Shown: one piece after another, positions 8,965 through 18,510 of the stretch
How positions within the stretch are numbered: position 1 is the first letter of the stretch
How the letters are laid out: each line of letters begins with the position of its first letter
Source of the DNA: Alphaproteobacteria bacterium
GTDB lineage: Bacteria; Pseudomonadota; Alphaproteobacteria; Micropepsales; Micropepsaceae
Assembly: GCA_028871795.1 (NCBI GenBank)
Contig: JAGWMG010000002.1
Location: 62,001 to 126,000 of the forward strand
Direction of reading: 5' to 3'
Length of the DNA: 64,000 nt
Notes under the pieces: model-generated
The model's database searches: none
What the model was told of the DNA's origin: nothing
Seen by the model: only the letters and a program-made list of their open reading frames with translations
Program-made: the position numbers and the translations under genes

Positions 8965-10284
8965 TTATTGGCGGGTCTTCGGGTACCCTCTGTTTTTCCC
9001 CGCCGGGATGCGTTTCGCGTTCGCTTTTCGCTTTTGGGGGACACCGTTCGGTTTCACCCTTCTGACATTGACTGCTGCCGCATCGATCATGTTCTTGATG
9101 TGAGCGGCATAGAATTTCTCGATCATTTCGACACTGGTGCGGCAGTTCTTCGCGATCTGATAGATGTCGGCTCCTTCCATGAGCCGGAGACAGATATACG
9201 TGTGGCGGAGGGAATAAGCGGACCGGCGCAAGCCCTCGCGGTCCTTCTTTAAGCCCTGCTCTTCCAGTACGGCGTTCAGGTGGTGATGGCGTAGACCTGG
9301 AAACAGCCTGTCGGTTGGTTTCGGAAGGGACAGTTCTTCCGAGTCATCCGTTCCGCCCTTCGATACCCGGCTTTCGGCTTTGGCCAGACGCTTGCGCTGG
9401 CGCAGCCGTTCGAAGGGCATCACGGCTCCGGGCATGCTCTTGCAGTAACCGACCCCTCTTTTGCCGCGCACGCTGATTTCAAGAATGGTTTCGTTGGTTG
9501 CTGTGTCTTCGACAATTTCAACGTCCCGGAACTCAAGCCGTGCGGCTTCGTCCGGGCGAAGTCCGGTGTTCACCATGAACAGGACGAAGTCGTGCAACTG
9601 TTCGCACTCCCATTTCCAACGTGCGTTGGGTGGGTTCTCCGCGCGTTCGCGCGTGGCTGTATAAAGCCGTTTGTATTCTTCGGGAGAGAACCAGGCACGA
9701 TGACTGATTTTGCCTGATGCTTTGTATGGAGCTGAAAGGTTCGGAACGAATTTCAGCCACCCTTGCCGTTCCGCAGTTTTGAGAACATGGCGAAGGGTAA
9801 CGATTTCATGGTGGATGGTGCTTCGCGCTGGGCGAAGCGGCTCACCTGTTTTCGGATTGGTTTTCGAGGTCATCCGGTGCACCCGGTAGTCCTGCACCAT
9901 TTGGGGAGTGATGTCGGTGACCGGCTTGTCCCCGAAGAAGGGGAGCAGGTGAACCCGCAGCCGGTCGCCGTGACCCTTGACGTATTTCGGACTGCGCTCT
10001 CCCGCCGTTAGCGCCTCGTATTCGGGGAGGAACTTGTCGGCGGCGTCCTTGAACTTCTTGCCGCCGCGCAGCTCGCCCGATCGGTGCTTGAGCTGGAGGG
10101 AGAGATACCAGTCTTCGGCCTTCTTCTTCGCGTGTTCGAGATCGTGCTCTTTGGTCGTCGTGCGGTGATTGCGGGACGCGAGGTAAGTCGAGCACTGCCA
10201 ATAACCGCTGTTCTCTCGTTTGTAGAGATGCAGCTTTCCACCAATCATGTCGTGCGTGACAGCGGCAGTCATACGCGTATGCAT
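8965..10284 (-). CDS. Tyrosine recombinase/integrase of the mobile element
   Basis: NTGLRPDEAARLEF, YSLRHTYICLRLMEGADIYQIAKNCRTSVEMIEKFYAAHI; adjacent to tRNA and tRNA fragment. Confidence 0.93.
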   Translation of the reverse strand: MHTRMTAAVTHDMIGGKLHLYKRENSGYWQCSTYLASRNHRTTTKEHDLEHAKKKAEDWYLSLQLKHRSGELRGGKKFKDAADKFLPEYEALTAGERSPKYVKGHGDRLRVHLLPFFGDKPVTDITPQMVQDYRVHRMTSKTNPKTGEPLRPARSTIHHEIVTLRHVLKTAERQGWLKFVPNLSAPYKASGKISHRAWFSPEEYKRLYTATRERAENPPNARWKWECEQLHDFVLFMVNTGLRPDEAARLEFRDVEIVEDTATNETILEISVRGKRGVGYCKSMPGAVMPFERLRQRKRLAKAESRVSKGGTDDSEELSLPKPTDRLFPGLRHHHLNAVLEEQGLKKDREGLRRSAYSLRHTYICLRLMEGADIYQIAKNCRTSVEMIEKFYAAHIKNMIDAAAVNVRRVKPNGVPQKRKANAKRIPAGKNRGYPKTRQ

Positions 10285-10312
10285 ACGCGAAACGCGTTAA
10301 AAAGTCTATAAC

Positions 10313-10331
10313 TGTGTAAGGGTTGTGTAAG
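10313..10331. repeat. Direct repeat TGTGTAAG x2 (11 bp period), candidate integrase/accessory-factor arm sites
   Basis: TGTGTAAG at 10313-10320 and 10324-10331 in the AT-rich segment between int and the tRNA fragment. Confidence 0.4.
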
Positions 10332-10397
10332 TTTTTGATATTGCTTATGTTATTGTATTTATTGACTATTTTGATGTTTTTATCGGGTTATTTTGGC

Positions 10398-10435
10398 TTT
10401 TGAGTCTGCCGCGTCTACCATTCCGCCACAGGGGC
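10398..10435 (-). pseudogene. Truncated 5' half of a tRNA-Leu(CAA) gene; likely element/chromosome junction
   Basis: Minus strand GCCCCTGTGGCGGAATGGTAGACGCGGCAGACTCAAAA, then unrelated AT-rich sequence instead of the 3' half. Confidence 0.85.
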
Positions 10436-10511
10436 ACGTTTCGCGAAAAACCAAGCGAATGGAGGGGGCGGAATATAACCGGCGCGCGGGCGCGGTCAAC
10501 AATCGCGCGGC

Positions 10512-11207
10512 CTAACCGCAGACACCTTGAAACACCAAGGCGGCCAGCTCCGAAAAGCTGGCATCGGCCTCGCGCGGCACGGCCACGCGCGGAATCGTGG
10601 CGATGGGAATGCCGGGGGTAAACCGGCCCAGCGTCGCCAGCGTATCGGCTATCGGCACGACGCCGTCGCCGCTGTCGTTGACCACCAGCGCCGCGGCCGT
10701 CACACCGGCATGGGCCATCGCAGCCAACGCCGTCAGCGTGTGGCTGATCGTGCCGAGATAGGAGCCCGCCACCAGGATCGCCGGGATTTGCAGCGCCGCC
10801 ATCCAGTCGAGCACCGTGTGGCGCGCGTCGAGCGGCGCCATCACCCCGCCCACGCCTTCGATGATAAGCGTGCCGCGGCGCGAGGACATCTCCTCGCGGC
10901 ACAACGCGACCAACGCGTCGAAATCGATCTCTCTTCCTTCGCGCGCGCCTGCCATGTCGGGCGACAGGGGGGCGGCGAAGCGCCAATGCGAAATCCGCGC
11001 GATGCCTTCCGGCGACACCGCGCGGCCCATCGCCTCCAGCAGCACGCCCGGATCGCTGGCGCGCAAATTCGCCATATCGAAGCCGCTGACCACGGGCTTC
11101 AGCGCCCACACCGGCTTTCCCGCCGCGCGCAAATGGCGCACCAGTCCGGCGGCGACAAAGGTCTTGCCGACACCGGTCCCCGTTCCGGTAACGAAATAGG
11201 CGCTCAT
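10512..11207 (-). CDS. bioD: Dethiobiotin synthase
   Basis: MSAYFVTGTGTGVGKTFVAAGLVRHL P-loop, ALKPV; in biotin cluster. Confidence 0.95.
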   Translation of the reverse strand: MSAYFVTGTGTGVGKTFVAAGLVRHLRAAGKPVWALKPVVSGFDMANLRASDPGVLLEAMGRAVSPEGIARISHWRFAAPLSPDMAGAREGREIDFDALVALCREEMSSRRGTLIIEGVGGVMAPLDARHTVLDWMAALQIPAILVAGSYLGTISHTLTALAAMAHAGVTAAALVVNDSGDGVVPIADTLATLGRFTPGIPIATIPRVAVPREADASFSELAALVFQGVCG

Positions 11208-12349
11208 GCCAGGATCCGTTCGCGCACGATGCCCGCGAGCCGCGCGATCTCCGCGTCAGGATGGCCGGCGGTGAAGGCGAACCTCAGCCGCGCGGTTCCT
11301 TCGGGCACCGTCGGCGGACGAATGGGCGTCACCAGAAATCCTTCGCGTTCCAATATTTGCGAGGCTTCGAGCGCTGCCAGCGGATCGCCCAGCGCCACCG
11401 GCACGATCGGACTCGCTGCCGGCGGCAGATCGCAGGCGCGGGTGAAGCTTTGCGCCTTCGCCAGCGGGCGCGCGGTCAGCTTCTCGTCGTTCTCCACGAT
11501 GTCGAGCGCGGCCAAGGCGGCGGCGGCGCTCGCAGGCGGCAATGCCGTGGAATAGATCAGCGTGCGCGCGCGGGTTTTCAACAGGTCGATCACTGCGGTA
11601 GAGGCGCAGACGTAACCGCCGTACGACCCCAGCGCCTTCGACAGCGTGCCCATCTGCAGATCGACCGCCGCGCCGGCCGCATACGCCGATCCGCGCCCAC
11701 CGCCCAGAACGCCAAGCCCATGCGCATCGTCGCTCATCAGCCAGGCGTCGTGCGCCTGCGCCAGCGCGCTCAATTCCTTCAGCGGCGCCAGATCGCCGTC
11801 CATCGAGAACACGCCGTCGGTGACGATCAGCGCGCGGCGGTGCGCCGCGCGATTCGCACGTAGAACCTCGTCGGCGTGCGCCACATCGTTGTGACGGAAC
11901 GTCTCCACCCGCGCCTGCGACAGCCGCGCCCCCGCCCATAGGCAGGAATGCGAAAGCTCGTCCGCCAGCAGCAGGTCGCCCTCGCCCACGATCGCCGGCA
12001 CGATCCCCGCATTCGCCAGATACCCCGAACCGAACACGCAGGCCGCGTCCGTTCCTTTCAGCCGTGCCAGCCGCCGTTCCAGTTCGCCGAACAACGGATG
12101 GTTGCCGGTCACCAGGCGCGAGGCCCCGGCACCCGCACCATATTTCTCGATAGCCGCGGCCGCCGCGCGTTTCACCGCCGGATGATGGGTCAGGTTGAGA
12201 TAATCGTTGCACGAAAAGGACAGCATCCGCCGCCCGCCGCGAACCACCCAGAGGCCGTCCTCGCGCGCGCTCTCGGCAAGCCGGCGGCGCAGATGGGCGG
12301 TCTCCAGCGCGGCAAGTTTGGCTTTGGCGAAATCGTCGAGAGACGGCAT
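11204..12349 (-). CDS. bioF: 8-amino-7-oxononanoate synthase
   Basis: PLP-dependent oxoamine synthase motifs (MLSFSCNDYLNLTHHP, DDAHGLGVLG, TLSKALGSYGG); ATG at 12349; ATGA overlap with bioD. Confidence 0.95.
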   Translation of the reverse strand: MPSLDDFAKAKLAALETAHLRRRLAESAREDGLWVVRGGRRMLSFSCNDYLNLTHHPAVKRAAAAAIEKYGAGAGASRLVTGNHPLFGELERRLARLKGTDAACVFGSGYLANAGIVPAIVGEGDLLLADELSHSCLWAGARLSQARVETFRHNDVAHADEVLRANRAAHRRALIVTDGVFSMDGDLAPLKELSALAQAHDAWLMSDDAHGLGVLGGGRGSAYAAGAAVDLQMGTLSKALGSYGGYVCASTAVIDLLKTRARTLIYSTALPPASAAAALAALDIVENDEKLTARPLAKAQSFTRACDLPPAASPIVPVALGDPLAALEASQILEREGFLVTPIRPPTVPEGTARLRFAFTAGHPDAEIARLAGIVRERILA

Positions 12350-12422
12350 GAAGCGCCTTTGTCTTGCGTGTGCTGACGGGTCCCTATAATGGCATGAACG
12401 CCCAGGATAAGAAGGCCGCCCC

Positions 12423-13373
12423 ATGACCGACGTCCGCCACGACTGGACCCGCGAGGAGCTGGCCGCCTTGTTCGCGCTGCCCTTCGCCGACCTGATTTTC
12501 CGGGCGCAGACCGTCCACCGCCGTTATTTCACGCCCAACGAGGTGCAGATTTCCACGCTTTTGTCGATCAAGACCGGCGGTTGCCCGGAGGATTGCGGCT
12601 ATTGCTCGCAGAGCGCGGCGCACGAGACCGGGCTGAAGGCCACCAAGCTGATGGACGTCTCCGCGGTGGTCGCCGACGCCAAAGCCGCCAAGCACGCCGG
12701 CGCCACGCGCTTCTGCATGGGCGCGGCCTGGCGGGAGCCCAAGGACAAGGACCTCGACGCCGTCTGCGAGATGGTGAGCGAGGTCAAATCGCTCGGCCTG
12801 GAGACCTGTGTCACGCTCGGCATGTTGACGCTGCCGCAGGCGGCGAAGCTGAAGGGCGCCGGCCTCGATTATTACAACCACAACATCGACACCTCGCCGG
12901 AGTATTACGAGCAGATCATCACCACGCGCACGTTCCAGGATCGCCTCGACACGCTCGACGCCGTGCGCGAGGCGGGCATCAACGTCTGCTGCGGCGGCAT
13001 CGTGGGCATGGGCGAGAGCGAGGCCGACCGCGTCGGCATGATTCACGCGCTGTGCACCCTGCCCTCCCATCCCGAAAGCGTGCCGATCAACATGCTGATG
13101 CGGGTGGAAGGAACCAAGCTGGCCGGCGCCGCGTCCATCGACGCGCTCGATTTCGTGCGCACCGTCGCGGTGGCCCGCATTTCCATGCCGAAATCCTTCG
13201 TTCGTCTGTCGGCGGGGCGCGAATACATGAGCGACGAGGCGCAGGCGCTGTGTTTCCTGGCGGGCGCCAATTCGATCTTCTACGGCGAGAAGCTGCTGAC
13301 GACACCGAATTCCGACGCGCATCGCGACCGCCGATTGCTGGCGCGGCTGGGCATGACCGCGATGGCGCCGTGA
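12423..13373 (+). CDS. bioB: Biotin synthase (radical SAM)
   Basis: [15 protein letters not shown] CxxxCxxC cluster motif, [13 protein letters not shown]. Confidence 0.97.
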   Translation: MTDVRHDWTREELAALFALPFADLIFRAQTVHRRYFTPNEVQISTLLSIKTGGCPEDCGYCSQSAAHETGLKATKLMDVSAVVADAKAAKHAGATRFCMGAAWREPKDKDLDAVCEMVSEVKSLGLETCVTLGMLTLPQAAKLKGAGLDYYNHNIDTSPEYYEQIITTRTFQDRLDTLDAVREAGINVCCGGIVGMGESEADRVGMIHALCTLPSHPESVPINMLMRVEGTKLAGAASIDALDFVRTVAVARISMPKSFVRLSAGREYMSDEAQALCFLAGANSIFYGEKLLTTPNSDAHRDRRLLARLGMTAMAP

Positions 13374-14623
13374 CCGACTGGTTCGAGCGCGGCTTCCCGC
13401 ATATCTGGCTGCCTTACACGCAGATGAAGACCGCGCCGGCGCCGCTCGCCGCCGCGCGCACCTTGGGCAGCCGCATCACGCTCGCCGATGGGCGTGAACT
13501 CATCGACGGCATCGCTTCGTGGTGGACCGCCGTGCACGGCTACAACCACCCCCACATCGTCGAAGCCATCCAGAAGCAAGCGCGCGTCATGCCGCACGTG
13601 ATGCTGGGCGGCCTCTTGCACGAACAGGCGGCGACGCTGGCGGCGCGTCTGGTGGCGATCCTGCCCGGCGGGCTGACGCGGGTGTTCTTCTCCGATTCCG
13701 GCTCGGTGGCGGTGGAAGTCGCCATGAAGATGGCGACGCAATACTGGCTGAACAAAAATATCCGTAAGCGGACGAAATTCCTCGCCTTCAAGGGCGGCTA
13801 TCACGGCGACACGTTTGCCACGATGGCGGTGTGCGATCCCGAGGAGGGTATGCACACTCTGTTCGCCGGCATCCTGCCGGAGCATCACGTCATCGCCCTG
13901 CCGCGCGAGGCGGAAACTGCGGCCGCCTTCGACGCCTTCCTCGAACGCCATGCGGACGAACTCGCGGGCATCCTGGTCGAGCCGCTGGTGCAGGGCGCCG
14001 GCGGCATGATCTTCCACGACGAACACACGCTGCGCCGCCTTCGCGCCGCCGCCGACAAATACGAACTGCTGCTGATCTGCGACGAGGTCTTCACCGGCTT
14101 CGGGCGCACCGGCGCGATGTTCGCCTGCGAGGCGGCGGGCGTCGCGCCCGACATCGTCACCCTCGGCAAAGGGTTGACCGGCGGCACGCTGCCGCTGGCC
14201 GCCACCGTCGCCACCCAGAAGGTCTTCGACGCCTTCTGGTCCGACGATCCTTCGCACGCCCTGATGCACGGACCGACTTACATGGGCAACGCGCTGGCCT
14301 GCGCCGCCGCCAACGCCTCGCTCGATCTGTTCGAGCGCGAGAACCGCTTGCGCCAGGCCGCCGACATCGGCGAATTTCTCGGTAAGGCGCTCGGCCGATG
14401 CATCGGCCTGCCCAACGTGGCGGACGTGCGTGCGCGCGGCGCCGTCGGGGTGGTGGAACTCGATCCGGCGCCCGATTTGAACGCGCTGAAGCGCCGGTTC
14501 GTGGAGGAAGGTGTATGGGTCCGCCCCTTCCGCAACATTGTCTATCTCACCCCCGCGCTGACCATCGGCGAGGAAGATTTGGAGAAACTAACAAGCTCGA
14601 TTGTGAGGGTGCTGAGCGCCTGA
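13370..14623 (+). CDS. bioA: Adenosylmethionine-8-amino-7-oxononanoate aminotransferase
   Basis: GTG start overlapping the bioB stop (GTGA); [42 protein letters not shown]. Confidence 0.95.
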   Translation: MTDWFERGFPHIWLPYTQMKTAPAPLAAARTLGSRITLADGRELIDGIASWWTAVHGYNHPHIVEAIQKQARVMPHVMLGGLLHEQAATLAARLVAILPGGLTRVFFSDSGSVAVEVAMKMATQYWLNKNIRKRTKFLAFKGGYHGDTFATMAVCDPEEGMHTLFAGILPEHHVIALPREAETAAAFDAFLERHADELAGILVEPLVQGAGGMIFHDEHTLRRLRAAADKYELLLICDEVFTGFGRTGAMFACEAAGVAPDIVTLGKGLTGGTLPLAATVATQKVFDAFWSDDPSHALMHGPTYMGNALACAAANASLDLFERENRLRQAADIGEFLGKALGRCIGLPNVADVRARGAVGVVELDPAPDLNALKRRFVEEGVWVRPFRNIVYLTPALTIGEEDLEKLTSSIVRVLSA

Positions 14624-14737
14624 GCACTTTCGCCTCCCCTTTGTGGGGAGGTAACAAAACGTGGCGTCATCCTGGCCCTTCTCTTTTGGCGCCCCGCGAA
14701 GTATGACCTCTCGTAGCCTCCAGCCTCGCGAGTCGCC

Positions 14738-16330
14738 ATGACGCTCCGCCCCATCCGCCGCGCGCTGCTTTCCGTTTCCGACAAGACCGGACTGGTCGAT
14801 TTCGCCAAGGGACTGGCGAGGCACGGCGTGGCGCTGATTTCCACCGGCGGCACCGCCAAGGCGCTGCGCGATGCGGGCCTCGAGGTCACCGACGTTTCCG
14901 AGATCACCGCCTTTCCCGAAATGATGGACGGCCGCCTCAAGACCTTGCATCCGATGGTCCATGGCGGGCTGCTGGCCTTGCGCGACAAGCACGCCGAGGC
15001 GATGAAGGCCCACGGCATCGCGGGCATCGACCTGTTGGTTTGCAATCTCTATCCGTTCGAAGCCACGGTGGCCAAAGGCGCCGGTTTCGAGGAGACCATC
15101 GAGAACATCGACATCGGCGGCCCGGCGATGACGCGCTCCGCCGCCAAGAACCATGACTGGGTCACGGCGGTCGTCGATCCCGAGGATTACGCCGCCGTGC
15201 TTGCGGAACTCGACGCCAACGACGGCGCCACCACGCTGGCGCTGCGCCGCAGGCTGGCGCAGATCGCTTACGCGAAAACCGCCGCTTACGACGCCGCCGT
15301 TTCCAATTGGTTCGCCGATCGGCTGGCGAAAGACGGCGAAATATCCCCGCCGCGCCGCCGCGCCCTCGCGGGCCGGCTGCGCCAATCGCTGCGCTACGGC
15401 GAGAACCCGCATCAGGACGCCGCTTTCTATGTCACCGGCGAGAAGCGTTTCGGCATCGCCACGGCGGAGCAGCTGCAGGGCAAGGAGCTTTCCTACAACA
15501 ACATCAACGACACCGACGCCGCCTACGAACTCGTCGCCGAGTTCGCCCCCGCGGCCGGTGCGGCCTGCGCCATCGTCAAGCACGCCAATCCGTGCGGCGT
15601 GGCGCTCGCAGCCACGCTGGCAGAGGCCTATGCCAGGGCGCTGGCCTGCGATCCGGTCAGCGCCTTCGGCGGCATCGTCGCCTTCAACCGCAGGCTCGAC
15701 GGCGCCGCGGCCGAAGCGATTTCCAAGATCTTCACCGAAGCGATCATCGTCCCCGATGCCGACGCCGACGCGCGGCGCGTCCTGTCGGCGAAAAAGAACC
15801 TGCGCCTGTTGATCGCCGGCGGCCTGCCCGACCCCACGACCGCCGGTCTCACCTTCAAATCCGTCTCCGGCGGATTCCTGGTGCAGACGCGCGACAACGG
15901 CCGCGTCACGCGCGCCGAATTGAAAATCGTCACCAAACGCCAGCCGAGCGAGAATGAACTCGCCGACATGATGTTCGCCTTCACCGTCGGCAAGCACGTC
16001 AAATCGAACACTATCGTCTATGCCAAGAACCTTCAGACCGCGGGGATCGGCGCCGGCCAGATGAGCCGCGTGGATTCCGCGCGCATCGCGGCCGACAAGG
16101 CGCGCCAAGCGGCGAAAGCCGCGGGCTGGGCGGAGCCGATGACCAAAGGCGCGGCGGCTGCGTCCGATGCCTTCTTTCCTTTCCCCGACGGATTGGAGGA
16201 GATCGCGGACGCCGGCGCCACCGCCGTCATCCAGCCCGGCGGCTCGATCCGCGACAAAGATGTGATCGCGGCCGCCGACGACGCCGACCTGACGATGGCC
16301 TTCACCGGCATGCGGCATTTCCGCCATTAG
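14738..16330 (+). CDS. purH: Bifunctional AICAR formyltransferase/IMP cyclohydrolase
   Basis: [69 protein letters not shown]. Confidence 0.97.
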   Translation: MTLRPIRRALLSVSDKTGLVDFAKGLARHGVALISTGGTAKALRDAGLEVTDVSEITAFPEMMDGRLKTLHPMVHGGLLALRDKHAEAMKAHGIAGIDLLVCNLYPFEATVAKGAGFEETIENIDIGGPAMTRSAAKNHDWVTAVVDPEDYAAVLAELDANDGATTLALRRRLAQIAYAKTAAYDAAVSNWFADRLAKDGEISPPRRRALAGRLRQSLRYGENPHQDAAFYVTGEKRFGIATAEQLQGKELSYNNINDTDAAYELVAEFAPAAGAACAIVKHANPCGVALAATLAEAYARALACDPVSAFGGIVAFNRRLDGAAAEAISKIFTEAIIVPDADADARRVLSAKKNLRLLIAGGLPDPTTAGLTFKSVSGGFLVQTRDNGRVTRAELKIVTKRQPSENELADMMFAFTVGKHVKSNTIVYAKNLQTAGIGAGQMSRVDSARIAADKARQAAKAAGWAEPMTKGAAAASDAFFPFPDGLEEIADAGATAVIQPGGSIRDKDVIAAADDADLTMAFTGMRHFRH

Positions 16331-16419
16331 GCAGGCGGAAACACCTTGAGCGCAAGCGTCCATCTGGTAAAACCGGATGCGCGCCCGTTTCCGGGCCTTA
16401 AATCAAAGGCCGTGCCGCG

Positions 16420-16719
16420 ATGCCTCCGAAAAGACCGCTCGTCATCGTCACGCGCAAACTTCCCGACGCCGTCGAAACGCGCATGCGCGAATTGTTCGAT
16501 GCCCGTCTGAATCTCGAAGACGTGCCGATGACGCCCGAGCAGCTTGCAGACGCCATGCAGGTCTGCGACGTGCTGGTGCCCACGGTCACCGACCGTCTCG
16601 ACGCCAAGGCGCTGGCCCGCGCCGGATCGCAGCTGAAGCTGATCGCGAACTACGGCAACGGCGTGGACAACATCGACGTGCAGGCGGTGACGGATCGCGA
16701 CATCACGGTGATGCTGTAG
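16420..16719 (+). pseudogene. N-terminal remnant of a D-2-hydroxyacid dehydrogenase (glyoxylate reductase-like)
   Basis: KRPLVIVTRKLPDAVETRM...LKLIANYGNGVDNIDVQAVTDRDITVML then stop; NAD-binding and catalytic domains absent. Confidence 0.75.
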
Positions 16720-17460
16720 TCAACGCAGTTCGTAGATCACCGCGTTCCAGAACCGCACGCGGTGCGAGCCGCTTTTGCGGAAACCCCTGCGGCGTAATTC
16801 GCGTCCGATGATGGCGTTGAAATAGCCGTGGGCCACCAGAGCCGTGACGCCGTCCTCCCGGGCGCGCGCCATCAGGATGTCGGAGGCCTCGACCGCGCGA
16901 TGCTTGGCGCGGCGGTAATTCTCGATCTCGGGATGATAGCCGGCATGCCACAGGATGCGCGACATCACCGCCCATTTCGGCACCTTCATGCGCAGCAGCG
17001 GAATGCGCGGGCTCGCCAGCGGCGCTTCCACGAACAGCGGGTCGGCGATCAATTCCGCGTTGGGCGCCAGCGCCCGGGCGCTGTCCTGCGAACGGGGCTT
17101 GCCGCTGGTGTAAATGGCCGTCAGCTCCTTCACCAGATCTTGCAGTTCCTCCGGCGGAACGCTCTCGGGATCGAGCCCCGCGGCCTCGTAAGCGTCGATG
17201 TAATCGCTGAAACCGCGATGGCTGGTGCGATGATCGGTCGAGATGGCCGGCCGGCCGTGCCGCACCAGAATAATGCGAAGCGCCGGATCGGCGCCCGCAT
17301 GCGGATGCCCTCGGCGGCGAAGGCGCAACCGCGAATGGGCGGAGGGTTCGGTCTCGGTGCTAATAGAAGCTCCTTCCCATGCCGCTGCGCGCACAAAAGC
17401 TTCGGGTCGCGGCCAGCGGAAAAGGCGATTTCTCATGGAACACACAGGCCCTAAAGGCAA
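16720..17460 (-). CDS. Histidine phosphatase family protein (start uncertain)
   Basis: RIILVRHGRPA motif and TALVAHGYFN second His. Confidence 0.85.
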   Translation of the reverse strand: MPLGPVCSMRNRLFRWPRPEAFVRAAAWEGASISTETEPSAHSRLRLRRRGHPHAGADPALRIILVRHGRPAISTDHRTSHRGFSDYIDAYEAAGLDPESVPPEELQDLVKELTAIYTSGKPRSQDSARALAPNAELIADPLFVEAPLASPRIPLLRMKVPKWAVMSRILWHAGYHPEIENYRRAKHRAVEASDILMARAREDGVTALVAHGYFNAIIGRELRRRGFRKSGSHRVRFWNAVIYELR

Positions 17461-17718
17461 GTCTGGATTTGTTACAGGCGTGCGAACCCCGGCCGTGGGC
17501 TGCCTGTCTGCTTTCGCCTAATCGGGCAGCGCTCTGCACAAGAGCTGTGCAACACCGTGTTGCGCCGCAGCAACGGCCGGCGAAAACCGCCGATTTTCTA
17601 TAGGAATCATACATTCCAGGGCCGGCCCTCATATTGCATTCGAACGCTGGCAACCGGAATTCTGAGGGCGACAGTCGTGAGGGCGGCTGCAGCGGGAATT
17701 CAAAGAGAGGCTGGGACC

Positions 17719-18483
17719 ATGAAATCGATCGGCTTGAAACTCGGATTGACGGCGGCTTTGCTGGCCGGGGTGTCCGTCACGACCGGCGCGGCCTACGCCG
17801 ACGATGCTGCGGGTTGGGGGACGGTTTCGGCCTACGTGGCCGTGACCAACGACTACCGCTATCGCGGCGTCAGCCAAGATGGCCGGGAATTCACGCCGCA
17901 GGGCTCGCTCAACTGGAGCGGTCCAGATGGTTTCTATGCCGGGACCTGGCTGTCGAAGGTGAATTGGGACATCCCCAAGAACAATCCTTCGTTCGAAGCG
18001 GATTTCTACGCCGGCAAGCACACGGATCTCGACGGCACCGACCTCAACGTCGAGGCCTATTACTACAGCTATCCGGACTACAACCCGTTTGGCGGCCCCA
18101 AGGCCAGCTACTACGAGACCATCGTACAGCTCTCGCACGTCTTCGGCCCGCTGACGCTCACCGTGACCGGCGCCAACTCGCCGGAATGGAGCCTGGGCGG
18201 CGGCACCGGATGGTATGTCGAAGGCACGGCCGCCTACACGATCAACGATTGGCTGTCGATCAGCGGCAACCTCGGCCACCAATGGGTGGACGCCGCGCCG
18301 AGCGACTACACGCATTACGACTTCGGCGCGACGGCGAGCTGGAAGAGCTGGACGCTCGATCTGCGTTATGTCGGCAACGACATCAAGAAGGCCGACGCCG
18401 GCTTCTGGATGGCGACGCCGCACGCCACGGACGGCGGCGCCGTCGCGACCCTCACCTACAACATCGCCGATGTGCTCAAATAG
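17719..18483 (+). CDS. TorF-family putative porin, secreted
   Basis: Signal peptide MKSIGLKLGLTAALLAGVSVTTGAAYA; YVAVTNDYRYRGVSQDGREFTPQGSLNWSGPDGFYAGTWLSKV. Confidence 0.85.
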   Translation: MKSIGLKLGLTAALLAGVSVTTGAAYADDAAGWGTVSAYVAVTNDYRYRGVSQDGREFTPQGSLNWSGPDGFYAGTWLSKVNWDIPKNNPSFEADFYAGKHTDLDGTDLNVEAYYYSYPDYNPFGGPKASYYETIVQLSHVFGPLTLTVTGANSPEWSLGGGTGWYVEGTAAYTINDWLSISGNLGHQWVDAAPSDYTHYDFGATASWKSWTLDLRYVGNDIKKADAGFWMATPHATDGGAVATLTYNIADVLK

Positions 18484-18510
18484 AGCGCGCGGCACCTGAA
18501 GCGGCACGCT

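Noticed and set aside
12349-12422. TATAAT at about 12384 as a bioB promoter
   Set aside because: The -10 match is good but no convincing -35 at normal spacing, so not listed as a feature
14588-16363. Long minus-strand ORF (591 aa) opposite purH
   Set aside because: Antisense shadow of a clear purH CDS; low-complexity Arg/Gly/His-rich translation typical of high-GC opposite frames
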